Source of the DNA: Carex sylvatica
Lineage: Eukaryota; Streptophyta; Magnoliopsida; Poales; Cyperaceae
NCBI GenBank assembly: GCA_964058845.1
Contig: CAXKVR010000001.1
Coordinates: forward strand, 558,001-622,000
Direction of reading: 5' to 3'
Length of the DNA: 64,000 nucleotides
Shown here one piece after another: positions 60,049 through 64,000 of the stretch. Under the pieces are notes generated by a model, which saw only the letters and a program-made list of their open reading frames with translations, was not told the origin of the DNA and did not search any database. Both the position numbers and the translations under genes were made by a program. Numbering within the stretch: the stretch's first letter is position 1; each line of letters begins with the position of its first letter.

Positions 60049-61960
60049 TATATCTTGGTATGATGATATATTTTAATTACAACGGTTTGGAAATGTAGAC
60101 TAATTGGTGAGTGTTTAATTGCATTTAGATCATTTTTAAGAGGCTTGAATCGATGTCAAGTGAGTTTGAATGATTTGCAATTTAAAACAAGTGAAACAAA
60201 ACTGAGACAGAAAACCATGCATGATCATGTCAGAGTGCTAGCTCCTGGTTCCAGTGTGAACGGAGCTGACAATGAATTCAAACCACCTAAGGTAACACAA
60301 CAATTTTGTTTAGATCCGGATTTTCCAATCAAAATTCACACGAATGAAGGGACCTGTGCATTCCACCTCAGGCTGGATTTGGCCGGATTCTGATCGGACG
60401 GTCTAGATCTTAACAAAAATATTCTGTTACCTCAAGGATATAGACTCGCCGACCATGGGTCCCATTAGGCTGAACAACTGACCCAATTACTTCGGAACTT
60501 GTCATAAAGCACAATTTAAATAAGTATATATGTTCTAGTTATATATCAAAAGCTCTCTCTTCTCTACACAGATATAAAATATCTAACACCTAAATAATGA
60601 TTCTAGTGAGAATCGGATCTTGACAGAAGGTGCTCGGTTTATGTTGGCACGCAAGTTATGTGTTCGCACGACAAGTCCAATCTTACCATGGTTTTCTCTC
60701 TCAGCATATTCAAAGAAAAATAATACCATGCTAGTATTCATGAAACGCCAAATTATAAAAGAAACCATGCAAAAAATCTTACGCTTCTGTTCTAAGATTT
60801 AAATCTCATTTTCTTACACTTTCAACCTAAACCCTTCCTTTTATATATCAATTAGAGCGCTTTCCAATTGGTCATTCTTAACATCAGTTAGGTTGTTTTC
60901 TCAGTGATCCCATTCAATGTCAGTGACGGTGTTTTCCCACCGATGCTTCCGATTTGCAAATTAAGATGTTTTTTTTTTCACTTGCAAAAATGGAGAGGTC
61001 ATTTGTCTAATGTCTATTCAGTTTGAGGGGAGACGATGAGGAATACTTCTTAATGTTTTATTCCTACTCATTGAAAAATGATAAGTTTTTTTTTTAAGGT
61101 TGAACAATGATATGTTATTTTGAACATATTTTGTTTTTTAATTGATTTTCATCATAAGAAGATTTTTTTTTTTTTTGAAGTAAAGTTGGAGAATAAGGCT
61201 TCAAACTTTAAACATTTATAAAAAAAAATTCAGTTGGATTTCGATCTAGCGTCTCATGTCATAAAAAGGGAAGCGAGGCGTGTCCTACGGGCATCAGATC
61301 CAAATGTGATTCGATGCTCACTCGGAACCATCGATTTGCTTTATAATTCGTGCGTACCTCTTCAATATTCATGTATGCTGCTTCAATAGTTGTGCGGATC
61401 AAGGGCACAAAAAATCATGAAGCGAATCAACAGTTCTGAACGGAGATCAGATCGATTTGGTCCGATGCCCATTAAACGAGCCTCGCTTGACATAAAAAGA
61501 GATTGCTAGATTAATTTTGTTTATGATTTTTCCTCTTCTGTATATTTTTTGATGAAACTCTTCTGTATATATATCTATAGATCATGAGCCATATCTTCTA
61601 TCATCTAACATAATACAATTATTTTTTCTCTTTTCTGTATATATATTTTCACCAAATGAGATGAATATATAGTCTAGGCAACTACGTTGACTATAGGAGA
61701 GCTAGATAGAGATTCACGGCAATGAAACAAAAATTGTTTCCTTAGACGATATAACTTTCTCATTTATTTTTAGTTTAAGGCTTACATATATAATTGTTAT
61801 TATGTATATGTCATTAATTTCAATTTTAAACTGCAAAGAACTTGAGTTTACAGTAACTGTTTTTATTGCCCAAACAGAGGAATTTTTTTTATAAACCATA
61901 AATAATTAAATGAAATTTACGATATCAATATGATTGAATTTTTTTTTTTAAAAACCATAA
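60049..61960. other. Intergenic DNA, one weak exon-like frame
   Basis: A frame at 60,145-60,290 on + (LNDLQFKTSETKLRQKT and following) ends at a donor-like cctaaggtaac. It has more balanced composition than its surroundings, but no family was recognised. A possible micro-insertion lies near 61,080-61,125 (near-repeat aatgataagtt / aatgatatgtt around a T run). Nothing else is seen. Confidence 0.3.
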
Positions 61961-61961
61961 G

Positions 61962-62222
61962 TAACGAACGGACCGTTCGGTCTCACAGCTGCCTTTTCCC
62001 CAGACCGAACTGACTGTTCGGTCTCAACTTTTTTTTTTCGTTTTTTCCAATTCTTTTTCAATTTTTCACGATGGCTACACAATTTTTGCCACAGAAGATC
62101 CGGGCTTATTTTCTCCAGACCGGACGGACTGTTCGGTCTCTATTTTTTTTTCTCTAGACCGGACGGACCGTTCGGTCTCTATCTTTTTTTCTCCAGACCG
62201 GACGGTTGGTTCGGTCTCTATT
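61962..62222. repeat. Five palindromic 21-23-bp motifs in a short array
   Basis: The motif gaccggacggaccgttcggtc, with small variants, recurs near 61,965, 62,002, 62,118, 62,157 and 62,196. The last three are about 39 bases apart with T-rich spacers. Each copy is nearly self-complementary. It resembles subterminal repeats of CACTA elements or a minisatellite. No transposon terminus is seen beside it. Confidence 0.75.
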
Positions 62223-62370
62223 TTTTTTCCTTTTTCTATCCAACCCGTGGCTCTCTCCTTCTTCTTTCTTCCTTCTCTCTGCATGCCTCCTTTTTCATTT
62301 CTTCTTTCTTCCTTCATCTAATTTTTTTTTAACTCTCATAATTAATGTGATTTTTATTCTAATCACATAA

Positions 62371-62607
62371 GCCATGTTTGGTTGTGAATTAAGAGGTGGA
62401 GTAAACCCCTTACTCCACGTTTAAGGAGTCAAACGAGAAGTAAAATAGAAGGAGTAAGATGAAGTAAGAGGTGAGCTAAACCAGAGTAACTTGCTCCACC
62501 TTGAGAGGTGGTTTAGCTTACTCCACCAAACATGATTAACTTACTCCACCTTACCTTGGAGTAAGCAATTTACTCCGGATTAAAGTTACTCCACAACCAA
62601 ACATGAC
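62371..62607. mobile_element. MITE with gccatgtttggttgtg ends
   Basis: The left end gccatgtttggttgtg and the inverted right end gtcatgtttggttgtg pair. Inside are multiple copies of ttactccac / gtggagtaa in both orientations. The total is about 237 bases. No clear target duplication was found. Confidence 0.75.
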
Positions 62608-62899
62608 TATAAGTTTGTTTATTTTTGAAAGAAGAACAATAAAAGTTTCAGATCTACAAATTTCGTTAGGTATGTATTTAATTCTTTTATTTTTGTTAAA
62701 TAATCCCTAATTATTAATAAATAATTAGAATAAATTATTTATGTTATAATTGTAGTATAAATAAATAGTTTATGTGTAATTTTTTCTTTTTGTAGTATAA
62801 ATAGTTTATGTGTATTTTTTTTAGTAATATAAATAGTTTATGTTGGAATTGTAGTATAAAAATATAGTTTATGTACTAATTTATTTGCATGTAGTTTTT

Positions 62900-64000
62900 T
62901 TTAGTGTAGATGCATGTAGTAATTGTTGAATGATTTTTTTATTTGCATGGTTTATGTAGATGCATGGTTTACGTGAATGTAGTATTTTTTGGATTATTTA
63001 TTTCGTAATTATGTAGATCCATGGTTTATTTGCATATAGTTTTTTTTTATTGTAGATGCATGTAGTAATTGTTGAATTATTTTTTTATTTGCATGGTTCA
63101 TGTAGATGCATGGTTTATGTACATGTAGTTTTTTTTAGTGTAAATGATGCATGTAGTATTTTTTGGATTATTTATTTTTGTAATTATGTAGATTCATGGT
63201 TTATTTGCATATAGTTTTTTTTAGTGTAGATGCATGTAGTAATTGTTGAATAATTTTTTTATTTGAATGGTTCATGTAAATGAATGGTTTATGTGTATGT
63301 AGTCTTTTTTTTTAGTGTAGATGATGCATGTAGTATTTTTTAAATTATTTATTTCATTATTATGTAGATGCATGGTTTATTTGTATGCAGTTTTTTTTAG
63401 TGTAGATGCATGTAGTAATTGTTGAATGATTTTTTTATTTGCATGATTTATGTAGATGCATGGTTTATGTGCATGTAGTTTCTTTTAGTGTAGATGATGC
63501 ACGTAGTATTTTTTTGGATTATTTATTTCGTAATTATGTTGATGCATGGTTTATTTGCATATAGTTTTTTTTTTATTGTTGATGCATGTAGTAATTGTTG
63601 AATGATTTTTTTATTTGCATGGTTCATGTAGATGCATGGTTTATGTGCATGTAGTTTCTTTTAGTGTAGATGATGCACGTAGTATTTTTTTGGATTATTT
63701 ATTTCGTAATTATGTTGATGCATGGTTTATTTGCATATAGTTTTTTTTTATTGTAGATGCATGTAGTAATTGTTGAATTATTTTTTTATTTGCATGGTTC
63801 ATGTAGATGCATGGTTTATGTGCATGTAGTTTTTTTTAGTGTAGATGATGCATGTAGTATTTTTTGGATTATTTATTTCGTTATTATGTAGATGCATGGT
63901 TTATTTATATGCAGTTTTTTTTAGTGTAGATGCATGTAGTAATTGTTGAATGATTTTTTTATTTGCATTGTTTATGTAGATGCATGGTTTATGTGCATGT
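62900..64000. repeat. Satellite-like tandem array, about 175-bp period, runs off the window
   Basis: The landmark tgcatgtagtaattg recurs at about 62,911, 63,057, 63,231, 63,407, 63,583, 63,759 and 63,931, giving periods of 146, 174, 176, 176, 176 and 172 bases. Each unit is itself a diverged dimer of an 85-90-bp subunit built on gatgcatggtttatttgcat and tgcatgtagta. Copies are very similar. The array continues past position 64,000. Confidence 0.9.

Noticed and set aside
1..64000. CRISPR arrays, operons, tRNA or rRNA genes
   Set aside because: Tandem repeats here are long and lack a regular repeat-spacer pattern. The genes are intron-bearing plant genes, and no tRNA or rRNA sequence was recognised on reading both strands.

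Overview
The window is nuclear DNA from a eudicot plant. It is AT-rich, its genes have introns with GT..AG borders, it carries a plant FMO1-type flavin monooxygenase, a CYP79-type P450 and an F-box/FBD gene, and most of the remaining DNA is layered plant transposable elements. The species cannot be named from the sequence.

Layout. 1-3.9 kb is AT-rich, with a long imperfect hairpin (about 2173-2367) running into four 220-bp tandem repeats (2341-3199). 3.9-10.1 kb is an intact six-exon FMO1-like gene on the + strand. Its fifth intron holds a 5'-truncated LINE with an 11-bp target-site duplication (TSD), a foldback MITE and a hAT-like MITE. 11.0-11.9 kb is an old LINE scrap. 12,072-24,342 is one complete 12.3-kb CACTA (En/Spm) transposon with matching ends and a 3-bp TSD. 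It carries a TNPD transposase with one frame break, an intact 11-exon gene joining a Transposase_24-type region to a Ulp1-like cysteine protease, and three separate arrays of hairpin-forming subterminal-type repeats, one inside three 582-bp tandem copies. 24.3-31 kb is repeat-rich and holds Mutator-like foldback DNA, a diverged 0.75-1.0-kb direct duplication and a Mei2-like RRM remnant. 31.0-33.0 kb is an F-box/FBD gene (- strand) with a one-base frame break. 38.0-39.9 kb is an intact two-exon CYP79-like P450 with a TATA box and a hAT MITE just upstream. 40-53 kb has no intact gene. It holds an ankyrin scrap, a 1,347-bp Mutator-like foldback element, further foldbacks, a solo LTR with a 5-bp TSD, and several decayed copies of the CYP79 upstream region. 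53.85-60.05 kb is a LINE with a 16-bp TSD, split by a long LTR-like block. The right end is a roughly 175-bp tandem repeat that runs off the window.

How the genes may relate. The two intact host enzymes, FMO1-like and CYP79-like, belong to families known to N-oxygenate amino acids or amines, and they lie about 28 kb apart. Functional linkage is only a hypothesis. The CACTA element looks close to autonomous: its second gene is fully open across 11 exons, and its transposase is broken at a single A8 run. Four otherwise good reading frames (TNPD, LINE ORF1, LINE ORF2, F-box) each carry exactly one surplus base. Three of these lie at homopolymers of 8-9 bases, so base-calling error should be excluded before calling them pseudogenes.
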